Shown here one piece after another: positions 7,750 to 16,215 of a DNA stretch of 64,000 bases. Source of the stretch: Byssovorax sp. (GTDB lineage Bacteria > Myxococcota_A > Polyangia > Polyangiales > Polyangiaceae); NCBI GenBank assembly GCA_025362495.1, contig JANYGI010000094.1:38652-102651 (forward strand), written 5' to 3'. Under the pieces are notes generated by a model, which worked only from the letters and a program-made list of their open reading frames with translations, made no database searches and was not told where the DNA came from. The position numbers were made by a program, and so were the translations under genes. Every line of letters begins with the position of its first letter. Position 1 is the stretch's first letter.

Positions 7750-10403
7750 TGCGTGGTGGAGCTTCGATCTGGGTGCGGATCCTCGCCGTGGCGACGGCGG
7801 CAGCGGCGCCGTTCGTCCCCCCGATGCACCGCGCCTCGAGCGCGCGGTCCGTCGTCTACGTCGTTGACGATTCGGCCAGCGTCGGTCGATCCGGCGTCGC
7901 GGAGGCCGAGGAAATCCTGCAGCGAGCGTGGGCCGCGCGCGGCGACGTGGAGATCGGCGTCGTCGCCTTCGCGCAGAAGCCCGAGCTGCTCTTGCCCGTC
8001 GGCGGCGTCGGCCCGCTGCCCTCGATCCCCTTGAATCACCGGGGCGGCAGCGATCTCTCGGCCGCGTTGCGCCTCGCGCGCGCCGCGCTCCCGCCCTCCG
8101 GTCAGCGACGGATCGTGCTCCTGTCCGACGGCCGCGCCACGCGGGGCGACGCGATGAGCGACGTGATCCGCGCCGAGCAAGCCGGGATCACCGTCGACAC
8201 GATCCCGATCGGATCGACCACGATCGATCAGCTGGCGTTGACGCGCGTCGCGCCGCGCGAGCCGCGGATCGCGCAGGGCGAGCCCGCGCAGCTCGCGGCC
8301 ACGCTCCGCGGCGCGCCGAGCGCGAACGTCACGGTCCGCTGGAGCCGCGACGGCCAGGAGATCTCCACGATCCGGGTGAAGCTCGACGACGCCGGCGCGG
8401 CCGAGGCGGCGATCGCCGATCCGCGCCCCGCGCCGGGGATCCACGTGTACCGCGCCCAGGTCGTCGAGGCCTCGAAGGGCGGCCCGACGTTCGCGGCCGA
8501 CGGCCCGAGCCTGACGACGGCGGTCACCGTAGGCGGCAAACCGCGCGTCGTGGTGATCACCATCGACGGCGCCTGCCCCGCGATCCTCTGCGACGCGCTC
8601 GACAGGGCCGACGTCGACAAGCAGGTGGTGACGCTGCCGGAAGGGATGCCCGACGCGGTGGCCCTCTCCGGCGCCGATCTCGTGGTCCTCGCCGACGTGC
8701 CGCTCGAGGCCGTGGGGACCGCGGCGAGCGGCGAAGGCCTCACGCCCGCCGCGCAGGCGGCGCTCATCGACTACGCGCAGAAGGGCGGCGGCGTCGTCGT
8801 CACCGGCGGCGCGTTCGGGATGGCGCCGGAGTACGCCGGCACGCCGCTCGCGCGCATGTTGCCGGTCGAGATCGAGGACAAGGGCCAGATCGAAGATCCG
8901 AAGATCGCCATGGCGATCATGCTCGATCGCTCGGGCTCGATGGGGGCGCGTGTCGGCACCCACACCAAGCTCCAGCTCGCCGTCGAGGCCGCGCTCGCGG
9001 CGGCCGCCACCCTGCGCGGCGACGATCTCCTCGCGCTCGGCAGCGTCGACGAAGAGACGCACTGGGATCACCCGTTCGGCCCTGTTTCAGGCCTCGCCGC
9101 GCGTCGCGAGACCATCCGCTCGATTGACGTCGGCGGCGGCGGCATCCTGATCTTCACCGCGCTCGTCGACGCGTACGGCGTGCTCCGCCACGCGCCGGCG
9201 CCGGTGCGTCACGTGATCATCTTCGCCGACACCGCCGACAGCGAGGAGCAGATCGAGAGCTGCCAGCGCGGCTGCACCGAGGCGCCGCGCACCGCGATCG
9301 AGCTCGCCGAGGCCGCGCATCGCACCGGGATCACCACCAGCGTCGTCGGCATCGGCCGCGAGGAAGACAGCGACACGCCGTTCCTGCACAAGCTCGCGGC
9401 GTCCGGCGGAGGCCGCTTCTACCGCACCGACGACGGCGCGGATCTGCGGCGGATCTTCGTCTCCGAGACCCGCGTCGCGGCGCGCTCCAACCTGCGCGAC
9501 GGGCCCGTCGACGTGCGCGTGTCCGAGGATCACCCGATCCTCGCCGGCGTCGATCTCGACAAGATGCCTCCGCTCGGTGGCTTCGTGGAGACCAGGCGCC
9601 GCGCCACCGCCGCCGTCGCGCTGGCGACGCGCGAGGACGACAAACCCATCCTGGCGTCCTGGCGTTACGGCCTCGGTCAGGTCGTGGCGATAACCACCGA
9701 TCTCCGCGGCGACTGGAACGGGAGCTGGTCGCATTTCGCCGGCGCAGGCCAGGTGTTGCGGCAGATGACGCGCTTCGCGATGCGCAAACACTCGAGCGGT
9801 AGCGCCGACATGCGCGTGACCGTCGGGGACCACGGGGCCGAAGCGACTCTGGATCTCGCCGAGCCGACCGGCGAGCCGGCCGCGGCGCCGTCGACGATCG
9901 AAGCCTTCGCGGTGAGCGAGGACGGCACGGCGCACCCGCTGCCCTTCGGAGCGACGCTGGAGCGCGTCGCGCCGGGGCGATTCCGGGCTCACGCGCCGAC
10001 GGCCGGAGAGCCCTTCGTGGTCGTCCGGGCGCGGGACGCGAACGGTGGTTTCGTCGGTGAGGCGATTGGCCGCCTCGACGGCGCCGAGGAGCTCGCGACC
10101 GTCGGGCCGGACACGCGCGCTCTGGAAGATCTCGCTCGGGCCGGGAGCGGCCTTTACTCGCCAGACGCCGAGCAAACGCTGCGCTCCGGCGGCCAGATCG
10201 GCAAAGCGCCGATCCCGGTGTGGCCCTGGATGCTCCTCGGAGCGGCTGCGCTGGTGTGCGTGGACCTGTGGTTGCGCCGGCTGGGGAAGGGGAGAGCGGC
10301 GTTTGCGCTCCCGGCCATGGCGGCCGCCGCGCGCGGCGCCAGAGCATCCTCTGTCGAGAGCGTCGCCGCCTTCGCGCCGGAGATCGCCGCGAAGGCCGCC
10401 TGA
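7749..10403 (+). CDS. Large membrane protein with two vWA domains and a GATase-like domain
   Basis: 884 residues from the ATG that overlaps the upstream stop. An N-terminal hydrophobic segment is followed by a first vWA domain (VVYVVDDSASVGRSG, near residue 35) and a class I glutamine-amidotransferase-like fold (about 270-385, with GGGVVVTGGAFGMAPEYAG; I see no catalytic Cys). Next come a second vWA domain (AIMLDRSGSMGARVG, near 390), a beta-rich region, and a C-terminal membrane helix near 822-840 with a basic cytoplasmic end. This is the known architecture of large membrane vWA/GATase-like proteins that close MoxR operons. Both vWA metal sites keep the Asp and Ser residues. It is the last gene of the operon; the next gene is convergent. 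Confidence 0.82.
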   Translation: MRGGASIWVRILAVATAAAAPFVPPMHRASSARSVVYVVDDSASVGRSGVAEAEEILQRAWAARGDVEIGVVAFAQKPELLLPVGGVGPLPSIPLNHRGGSDLSAALRLARAALPPSGQRRIVLLSDGRATRGDAMSDVIRAEQAGITVDTIPIGSTTIDQLALTRVAPREPRIAQGEPAQLAATLRGAPSANVTVRWSRDGQEISTIRVKLDDAGAAEAAIADPRPAPGIHVYRAQVVEASKGGPTFAADGPSLTTAVTVGGKPRVVVITIDGACPAILCDALDRADVDKQVVTLPEGMPDAVALSGADLVVLADVPLEAVGTAASGEGLTPAAQAALIDYAQKGGGVVVTGGAFGMAPEYAGTPLARMLPVEIEDKGQIEDPKIAMAIMLDRSGSMGARVGTHTKLQLAVEAALAAAATLRGDDLLALGSVDEETHWDHPFGPVSGLAARRETIRSIDVGGGGILIFTALVDAYGVLRHAPAPVRHVIIFADTADSEEQIESCQRGCTEAPRTAIELAEAAHRTGITTSVVGIGREEDSDTPFLHKLAASGGGRFYRTDDGADLRRIFVSETRVAARSNLRDGPVDVRVSEDHPILAGVDLDKMPPLGGFVETRRRATAAVALATREDDKPILASWRYGLGQVVAITTDLRGDWNGSWSHFAGAGQVLRQMTRFAMRKHSSGSADMRVTVGDHGAEATLDLAEPTGEPAAAPSTIEAFAVSEDGTAHPLPFGATLERVAPGRFRAHAPTAGEPFVVVRARDANGGFVGEAIGRLDGAEELATVGPDTRALEDLARAGSGLYSPDAEQTLRSGGQIGKAPIPVWPWMLLGAAALVCVDLWLRRLGKGRAAFALPAMAAAARGARASSVESVAAFAPEIAAKAA

Positions 10404-10427
10404 CGATCCGCCGGCGCGCGGCGCCGA

Positions 10428-11219
10428 TCACTCGCAGAGATCGAAGCCGAGCAGATCGACGTGAAAATGCGACTGGTCCTTGTGCCGCTCGGCGAAGAAC
10501 ACGTCGAGCGGGTACGTCTCGCCGGGCGTGAGGCCGAGATCGTCGACGGCGATCTCCGTCCCTTCGGAGCTGTGGACACCGCCCAGATCGATGGCCAGGC
10601 GACGATCGATGAAGGCCCAGAGATCGTCGTCACCGGAGAAGCGGAACACCTCACCACCGGCGTACCGGAAGTGGATGTGAGCTTCGTAGGTGAAGTGGAA
10701 GTTGTGCGGATCTCCCTCGTTTCCGAGGAGCTGATCGTCGATCGGGAAGAAGAGATCGCTGTCGAGGCCGAGGCCGCCCTGGGTCGGGATGAGCGGGAAC
10801 GACAGCGGCGCGCTCAGGTTGACGCCCGGGCTGTCGTGATACCACTGGTCGAAGTCGGCCTTTCCGGTCGTCGTCGGCGTGGTCCCGTCGGGGTGCGCAT
10901 AGACCGGCTCGCCGTCGGCGCCGAGGGTGGTCTCGAGCATGCCGCGATCGTCGCCGTTGAACTTCTCGAAGTCGGGGTGCGAGGTCGGGAAATCGCGCAC
11001 GGTCCCGAGGAGCATCGGTAACGCGGGGAACTGCTGGCAGCCGCCGCCGGTGCTGGCGGCGCTGCTGCTCATCACCGCGCCGCCCCCGCCACCTGCGCCG
11101 CCGAGGCCGGCGTCGGGCGGCGGCGGGACGGGCAACGAGCTGCGCGCGCCGCACGCCGCGACCGCCACGATCGCGGCGAGCAGCAGAGTCCGGGGGACGA
11201 ACATGGCGAGTCGGCTCAT
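10428..11219 (-). CDS. Fibro-slime domain lipoprotein
   Basis: 263 residues from an ATG with AAGGA seven bases upstream. A lipoprotein signal ends in AVAACGARSS (lipobox VAAC), then a Gly/Ala/Ser linker. The rest matches the fibro-slime (PA14-like) domain: FRFSGDDDLWAFIDRRLAID near residue 200, DLGGVHSSEG, and LDVFFAERHKDQSHFHVDL at the end. The domain is common on the surface of Myxococcota and Dictyostelium and is thought to bind glycans or matrix; the ligand is unknown. It lies downstream of the YchJ-like gene on the same strand with a 23-base gap, so the two may share a transcript. Confidence 0.85.
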   Translation of the reverse strand: MSRLAMFVPRTLLLAAIVAVAACGARSSLPVPPPPDAGLGGAGGGGGAVMSSSAASTGGGCQQFPALPMLLGTVRDFPTSHPDFEKFNGDDRGMLETTLGADGEPVYAHPDGTTPTTTGKADFDQWYHDSPGVNLSAPLSFPLIPTQGGLGLDSDLFFPIDDQLLGNEGDPHNFHFTYEAHIHFRYAGGEVFRFSGDDDLWAFIDRRLAIDLGGVHSSEGTEIAVDDLGLTPGETYPLDVFFAERHKDQSHFHVDLLGFDLCE

Positions 11220-11242
11220 CGCACGATCCTTTGCATCCGGCG

Positions 11243-11716
11243 TCAGGGCTTCGGGAACGTGGCCAGCGTGAGAGCCTTCGGATCGCCGGGGATCGCGTCG
11301 ATGGCCACCGGGACTCCGCGGCGGTAGCGCCACCCGGTGCCGTCGTGCGCGAACCCGGAGCGCTCGACGAACGTGAAGTCGCGGCCCCGCTCGAAGACCC
11401 TGGCGATGAACAGCACCTCGGCGACGCCCTCGGCGTTCGGCGCGGCGCGGTCGAGGATGGTGAGCCCCATGTAGCGCTGGTTGCGAGCGGCCGCTGCCAG
11501 CAGCTTGTGGAGCTCGCCCTCGGGCATCTTGCGATCGTCGTGGGCCGGATCGAGCGTCTTGATCAGATAGCCAATCTCCTTCTTCGCGTAGGCGGCGTAG
11601 CGGGAGCGCATCATGCTCTCGGCGTCGGGGGCCTCGCGCTCCCCTTTGTGGAGCGGGGCGCAGCAGGCCTTGTAAATGAGGCCGGAGCCACAGGGGCAGT
11701 GATCGGGAGAGGCCAT
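11243..11716 (-). CDS. YchJ/UPF0225-like protein with SEC-C zinc motif
   Basis: 157 residues. It starts with the SEC-C signature CPCGSGLIYKACCAPLH, whose three Cys plus Cys/His would bind zinc. It then has the NTF2-like YchJ domain: MRSRYAAYAKKEIGYLIKT near 36 and YRRGVPV at the end. Length and order match the UPF0225 family, whose biochemical role is not established; SEC-C motifs bind ribosomes or nucleic acid-associated partners in some proteins. It lies between a hypothetical gene (26 bases upstream) and the fibro-slime lipoprotein gene, all on the minus strand. Confidence 0.85.
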   Translation of the reverse strand: MASPDHCPCGSGLIYKACCAPLHKGEREAPDAESMMRSRYAAYAKKEIGYLIKTLDPAHDDRKMPEGELHKLLAAAARNQRYMGLTILDRAAPNAEGVAEVLFIARVFERGRDFTFVERSGFAHDGTGWRYRRGVPVAIDAIPGDPKALTLATFPKP

Positions 11717-11742
11717 GGCGGGGTAGGGGGCAGTCGAGGCGA

Positions 11743-12219
11743 TTATTCGGGGACGACGAGGCGCTCGGCCAGGCCGCGGACGGGAGCAGGCATGAATTTG
11801 TCCTTCGTGACGAGGACGATCTCGGCGCGGAGCTCGCGCAGCTCCGACGGCCGCAGCCACGCGAGCGCCAGGCGCGTCAGGTAGCTCGTGTGCTTGTCGA
11901 GGATGGCGCGGACCAGATCGAAGATCGGGAACGAGTCGATGAGATCGTCCTCGGGCAGCCCGTGCGCGCGAGCCGTCGCCGTCACGGCGTCGTCGAAGCG
12001 GTCGCGCTTCCACTCGAGCGCCTCGTGGAGGAGGTGGATGTTGCTCTTGACGATCACCAGCGGCGCGGCGTCGGGCGCGGCGAGGATCCAGCGCAGCTCG
12101 GCGTCGATGCCATAGCGCGCGTCCGAGTCGAGGGTGACCAGCGGGAGGAAGCGCGGCTCTCCTTCGCCTTCCCCTCGGGCGAAAATCTCGGCGATCCGCT
12201 CGGCGAGGATGCTCTGCAT
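11743..12219 (-). CDS. Hypothetical soluble protein
   Basis: 158 residues and no recognised family. It has a mixed alpha/beta look: an N-terminal helix (MQSILAERIAEIFARG), a strand-rich middle (APLVIVKSNIHLLHEALEW), then DDLIDSFPIFDLVRAILDK, and a C-terminal region with EIVLVTKDKFM. There is no signal peptide, membrane segment or metal motif. Third-position G+C is as high as in its neighbours, which supports real coding. It is the first gene of a possible three-gene minus-strand unit with the YchJ-like and fibro-slime genes. Confidence 0.65.
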   Translation of the reverse strand: MQSILAERIAEIFARGEGEGEPRFLPLVTLDSDARYGIDAELRWILAAPDAAPLVIVKSNIHLLHEALEWKRDRFDDAVTATARAHGLPEDDLIDSFPIFDLVRAILDKHTSYLTRLALAWLRPSELRELRAEIVLVTKDKFMPAPVRGLAERLVVPE

Positions 12220-12312
12220 AGGGGCGGCATTGTGTCATGAATCGCGGCAGGTCCGCGCCACGGTTTCGCGGTGCGCTTGACGGGGGACGAAGCCCCTGGC
12301 GACCATGCCCGC

Positions 12313-12975
12313 ATGCCCCGTCCTCGTCGCGCCGTCGCCTGTTCGCTGCTCCTCGCCGCCGTCGGCTTCGCCGCGCTCGCGGCCGCCCCCTCGCACGCGC
12401 GGGCCGGCTCGGGCGGCTCCGGTGGATCGGGCGGCGGCGGTACCGGCACGACGGCGAGCGGCAGCGCGAGCTCGAGCGCGACGAGCACCGGCAGCGGCGT
12501 GGTGTGCGTCGATGATGGCCTGTGCGAGTCGCTGAGCGAGACGTGCGCGTGCGCCGACTGCGCCAAGCTCGCGCTGTGCATGCCGGATCAGTGCGTCGAC
12601 GATCATCAGTGCACGCTCGCGGACGCGTGCACCTGCCTCGACTGCGCGACCGACGAGTTCTGCAACGATCCGTCGCATTGCAAGAACGACGGGAAGTGCG
12701 ACTCGTTCATGGAGGGCTGTCAGTGCGCGGACTGCGCGTCGAGCCCGAGCAGCGCGGGTCATCCGGGCTCGACGAGCGCGTCGGCGTCGTCGTCGTCGGC
12801 GGTGGCGGCGACGAGCGGCGCCGGCGGGACGGGCAGCGCGACGTCGACCGGCTCGGGCGGGAGCGGCGACGACGCGGGCTGCGCGCTGCGCCCCGGCAGC
12901 GCGCCGATCTCCGCGGGCGCGCTGGCGCTCGGCGCGGCCGCGCTGCTGATGGCGACGCGCCGTCGCCGCGGCTGA
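12313..12975 (+). CDS. Secreted Cys-repeat protein with MYXO-CTERM-like sorting tail
   Basis: 220 residues. A signal peptide (about 1-30, ending APSHARA) is followed by a Gly/Ser/Thr linker. Three tandem Cys-rich repeats of roughly 30 residues follow (about 62-140), each with the spacing C-x(5)-C then CxCxDC: ETCACADCAK, DACTCLDCAT and EGCQCADCAS. A second Ser/Gly/Thr linker leads to a C-terminal Cys, a hydrophobic helix (ISAGALALGAAALLMA) and RRRR, the plan of MYXO-CTERM tails that anchor proteins on the myxobacterial surface. The start is chosen at the ATG directly before the signal peptide. The repeats probably form small disulphide- or metal-stabilised modules; I do not recognise them as a named domain. 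A 220-residue version of a typical myxobacterial surface protein. Confidence 0.75.
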   Translation: MPRPRRAVACSLLLAAVGFAALAAAPSHARAGSGGSGGSGGGGTGTTASGSASSSATSTGSGVVCVDDGLCESLSETCACADCAKLALCMPDQCVDDHQCTLADACTCLDCATDEFCNDPSHCKNDGKCDSFMEGCQCADCASSPSSAGHPGSTSASASSSSAVAATSGAGGTGSATSTGSGGSGDDAGCALRPGSAPISAGALALGAAALLMATRRRRG

Positions 12976-12988
12976 AGAGGCGCGGGCG

Positions 12989-13018
12989 GCGCGATCGTTC
13001 AGGCCCGAACAATCGCGC
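12989..13018. terminator. Hairpin between convergent genes
   Basis: A 12-bp stem (GCGCGATCGTTC / GAACAATCGCGC) has one mismatch and a six-base loop. It sits in the 51-base gap between the end of the Cys-repeat gene and the end of the kinase gene, so it could end transcription from both sides. No clear T-tract follows on either strand, so Rho-independent action is uncertain. Confidence 0.45.
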
Positions 13019-13026
13019 TGTCGACG

Positions 13027-14595
13027 CTAGAAGCTCGGTGGTCCGCCGGGGCCGGGCGGCAAGGCCGGCGCCTTGGGCGCGCTGGTCGACGACGCGGCCG
13101 GCTTGACGACGGGCGCGGTGGTCGGCGCGGGCTTCACGACCGGAGCCGTCGTCGCGACGGGCTTCGCGACCGGCGCGGCGCCGACGTCGGGAACCGTCGA
13201 GCCCCGGGGGATCGCGCCCCACAGCTTCTTCGGCGGGCTCGCGGGATCCGGGCCGGGCCCGTCCTTCATGTCGAGATCGCTGGCCAAGCCTGCCGACGCG
13301 GCCGCCGAGCCCGCGATCACCGGCGCGACGCCGGCGTTCGGTGCAGTCGTCGGCGCGACCGTCGCGCTCGCGGTGACGACGGTGATCGCCGGCGCCGCGT
13401 CGGCGGTCGCGCCGGTGGCCGCGCGCGGCTTGAGCACGCCCGAGCCGAGCACGGTGCCGCCCGCGAGCGCCACGGCCATCGCGGCCACCATCACCAGGAC
13501 GGGGACGCCGCCGCGCGGTGCCGCCGCCGGTCGCGCGGCCTCGGCCGGCGTCTGCAGCGGCGTGGGGAACGGAATCGAGGTGCGCGCCTCGGCGGGGCCC
13601 GAGACGGGAGCTTGCACCGAGATCGGCGCGCCCTCGACGTGCGTGGGCAAGCTCCCGCGCGGGATCGACGAGCTCATGTCGATCGTCGCGTCGATGTCGA
13701 GCTGCACGTTGACGACGCGCGCCAGATCGCGGAGCGGCACGAGCGCGTTGAGCAGCTCCTCCGCCGACTGGTACCGGTCGACCGGCTTGCGGCGCAGGGC
13801 CTTCGTCACGACCTGGATCAGCCCCTCGGCGAGCTTGTCGTTGCGCTCGAGCGTCAGCTTCGGCGCCTCGGTCATCAGCTTCTTCTGCGCGAGCTCGGCG
13901 TCCGACGCGATGTTGCCGAACGTGTGCCTGCCGGCGACGGCGCGGAAGAGGATCGCCCCCGTCGCGTAGATGTCGGAGACGCTGGTGACGGCGCGCGAGT
14001 TGAGGATCTGCTCGGGCGCCATGTACTCGATCGTGCCCACGGCCATGTCGGCGCGGGTGATCCCGGTGACCTCGTCGTCGCCGTCGGGCTCGCTCCCCGA
14101 CATCAGCCGGCTCACGCCGAAGTCGACGACGACGGCGCGGGTGCGATCGCCCTGATGCGGCTGAAGGATGATGTTCCCGGGCTTGAGATCGCGGTGAACG
14201 ATGTGCGCGTGGTGGAGATCGCAGAGGGCGCTGGCGATGTCGCAGCCGAGCTCGATCGTCTCCTCGACGGTGAGCATCTTCTCCTGCAAGACGCGGTTCA
14301 GCGGCTCGCCCTCGACGAGCTCCATCACCAGCACGAGGCCGTAGACGTCGTCGGCGACGAAGTCGACCACGCGCGCGACGTGGTCGCTGCGGATCTTGCC
14401 GAGGATGTAGGCTTCGCGCTTGAAGCGCGCGACGACCTCGTGGTTGAGCGCCGCAGCGGCGAGCAGCGTCTTGATGGCGACGCGCGAGCCGACAAGTCGA
14501 TGCTCGCCCGCCCACACCTCGCCCATCCCGCCGGCTCCAACCTTGCGCTCGACGCGATACCGCCCAGCGATCACCGCTCCAGGGGTGAGATCCAT
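13027..14595 (-). CDS. Membrane Ser/Thr protein kinase (Pkn type)
   Basis: 522 residues from the ATG at 14595. The Hanks-type kinase domain at about 12-275 is complete: GAGGMGEVW (P-loop), AIKTL (Lys), HRDLKPGN (catalytic loop), DFGVS and VGTIEYMAPE (APE). A linker with IPRGSLPTHVEG precedes one membrane helix at about 365-385. The C-terminal tail (to 522) is Pro/Ala/Thr/Val-rich with repeated TAPVVKPA-like units and lies outside the cytoplasm. No PASTA domain is present. Kinases of this plan are abundant in myxobacteria. It is divergent from the GAF-GGDEF gene across 126 bases, suggesting a shared control region. Confidence 0.92.
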   Translation of the reverse strand: MDLTPGAVIAGRYRVERKVGAGGMGEVWAGEHRLVGSRVAIKTLLAAAALNHEVVARFKREAYILGKIRSDHVARVVDFVADDVYGLVLVMELVEGEPLNRVLQEKMLTVEETIELGCDIASALCDLHHAHIVHRDLKPGNIILQPHQGDRTRAVVVDFGVSRLMSGSEPDGDDEVTGITRADMAVGTIEYMAPEQILNSRAVTSVSDIYATGAILFRAVAGRHTFGNIASDAELAQKKLMTEAPKLTLERNDKLAEGLIQVVTKALRRKPVDRYQSAEELLNALVPLRDLARVVNVQLDIDATIDMSSSIPRGSLPTHVEGAPISVQAPVSGPAEARTSIPFPTPLQTPAEAARPAAAPRGGVPVLVMVAAMAVALAGGTVLGSGVLKPRAATGATADAAPAITVVTASATVAPTTAPNAGVAPVIAGSAAASAGLASDLDMKDGPGPDPASPPKKLWGAIPRGSTVPDVGAAPVAKPVATTAPVVKPAPTTAPVVKPAASSTSAPKAPALPPGPGGPPSF

Positions 14596-14721
14596 GACCT
14601 GCGATCCTACTGTAGAGGCGGCAAAAAAGGCGAATCGCGGGCTGAGCCCGGTCGCGCGCCCGCGCTCGATCCTGCAATTGCCCTTGATCCAGAGCGTCTG
14701 CGCGCGGTACGGGAAACGATT

Positions 14722-15909
14722 GTGACGCGCCGGAAACAGCCCAGAAACAGAAAGAGCGCGCTCGAGGTCGTGGCGCTCCGGCGCGAGGTCGCGTCGCTGC
14801 GCGCGGCGATCGATCTGCTCCATCGCATCGCGAACCTGGTCGGGACCACGCTCGAGGTCGACGCGACTTGCTACGCGATCCTCACGGGCGTGACGGCCGG
14901 CGTGGGCCTCGGGCTCAACCGCGCGATGCTGTTCCTCGTCGACGGCGGCGGTCGTCACGTGCTCACCGGCGCCGGCGCGATCGGCCCCGACGACGAGGTC
15001 GAGGCCGACCGGATCTGGCGCTCGATCGAGTCCGAGAAGCGCGATCTGACCGAGCTCTACCAGGCCGGCCGCGGCGCCTCGACCGAGGCCGGCGCGACGG
15101 TGCGCTCGGCGCTCGACGCCCGCGTGCGCGCGACGACGATCGAGGTCAGCGGCGACACGCCCGTGGCGCTGGCGCTGCGGCGGGGCGAGCCAGTGATCGG
15201 CGGCGGCACCGACGACGCCGACGGCCTCTTTCATCTGCCGACCAGCATCGCCGTGCCGCTGCGCGATCGCCACGCGGTCTCGGGCGTGCTCTACGCCGAC
15301 AACCGCTTCACGGGGCGTGCTCTCGACGCGGCGTCGACGCTGGTGTTCACGCTCGTCGGCGAGGACGCCGGCCGCGCGATCGAGAGCGCGCAGCGCTACG
15401 AGCGGCTCGCGAGCGAGGCCAGGACCGACGCGCTCACCGGGCTCGGCCACCACGGCGCGCTCGTCGCCGACATCGCGCGCGAGGTCGTCTCGGCCATCGC
15501 CGCGCGCCGCCCGCTCGGCCTCCTGATGATCGATCTCGACGGCTTCAAGCGGATCAACGATCACTGCGGACACCCCGCGGGCGACGCGCTCCTGGTCGAG
15601 ATCGCGCTGCGCATGCGCGAGGTGATCCGCGGCGGCGAGGGCGTGTACCGCTACGGCGGCGACGAGTTCGCGGTCCTCTTGCCCGGGGCGACGCGCTCGG
15701 CCTCGGCGCTGATCGCCGGCCGCCTGCTCCGCGCCGTCGCCGGCCGCCCCTTCGCGCTCGCCCCCGGCCACACCGAGAAGATCACCTGCTCGATCGGCGC
15801 CGCGTCGATGCCCGAGGACGCCGACGACGAGGTGAGCCTCATCGCGGCCGCCGACGCCGCGCTGCTGCGCGCGAAGGCCCGCGGGAAGAACGTCGTCGAG
15901 CTCGCCTGA
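14722..15909 (+). CDS. GAF-GGDEF protein, probable diguanylate cyclase
   Basis: 395 residues from the GTG at 14722 (the ribosome site is weak and the frame is open further upstream). A short basic N-terminus and a helix precede a GAF domain (about 40-225: RIANLVGTTLEVDATCYAIL, VPLRDRHAVSGVLYADNRF). The GGDEF domain runs about 235-392, with RTDALTGLGHHGAL, DLDGFKRINDHCGHPAGD and an intact YRYGGDEFAVLL near 310. It should make cyclic di-GMP in response to a GAF ligand. The product-inhibition site that is normally RxxD five residues before the motif reads RGGE here, so feedback control may be weakened. No membrane segment. Divergent from the Ser/Thr kinase. Confidence 0.9.
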   Translation: MTRRKQPRNRKSALEVVALRREVASLRAAIDLLHRIANLVGTTLEVDATCYAILTGVTAGVGLGLNRAMLFLVDGGGRHVLTGAGAIGPDDEVEADRIWRSIESEKRDLTELYQAGRGASTEAGATVRSALDARVRATTIEVSGDTPVALALRRGEPVIGGGTDDADGLFHLPTSIAVPLRDRHAVSGVLYADNRFTGRALDAASTLVFTLVGEDAGRAIESAQRYERLASEARTDALTGLGHHGALVADIAREVVSAIAARRPLGLLMIDLDGFKRINDHCGHPAGDALLVEIALRMREVIRGGEGVYRYGGDEFAVLLPGATRSASALIAGRLLRAVAGRPFALAPGHTEKITCSIGAASMPEDADDEVSLIAAADAALLRAKARGKNVVELA

Positions 15910-15925
15910 TCGCGCCCGGATCGCG

Positions 15926-16183
15926 CTACGGCGTCTTCGTGGTGATCTTGTCGACGGCGTGCACCGGCGCGAGATCGCCGGCCATGAGGTGCGTTATCGC
16001 GCTGTAGATCAGGCGCTGGCGATCGAGCGTGCCCTTGCCGGCGAAGACCGCCGACGTCGCGGTGATCTCGTAGTGACCGCCGCCGCCGACGACCTCGACG
16101 GTGCAGCCCTCGATCTTCTCTTCGATCGCGGCGCGGATGGCGTCGGTGATGGAGCCCTGAAACGACGTGGGGTGGGAGGACAT
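15926..16183 (-). CDS. BolA-like protein
   Basis: 85 residues from an ATG with GGAAG nearby. The BolA fold signature is present: ITDAIRAAIEEKIEGCTVEV (about 11-30), GGGGHYEITATSAVF and QRLIYSAITHLM, then PVHAVDKITTKTP. It lacks the longer N-terminus of E. coli BolA and is nearer the short BolA/YrbA group, which partners with monothiol glutaredoxins in Fe-S handling or acts in envelope regulation. No glutaredoxin gene is adjacent. It ends 16 bases from the convergent GGDEF gene. Confidence 0.85.
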   Translation of the reverse strand: MSSHPTSFQGSITDAIRAAIEEKIEGCTVEVVGGGGHYEITATSAVFAGKGTLDRQRLIYSAITHLMAGDLAPVHAVDKITTKTP

Positions 16184-16215
16184 GGCGCTTCCATAAAGCA
16201 TCGCCGCGCGGCCGG

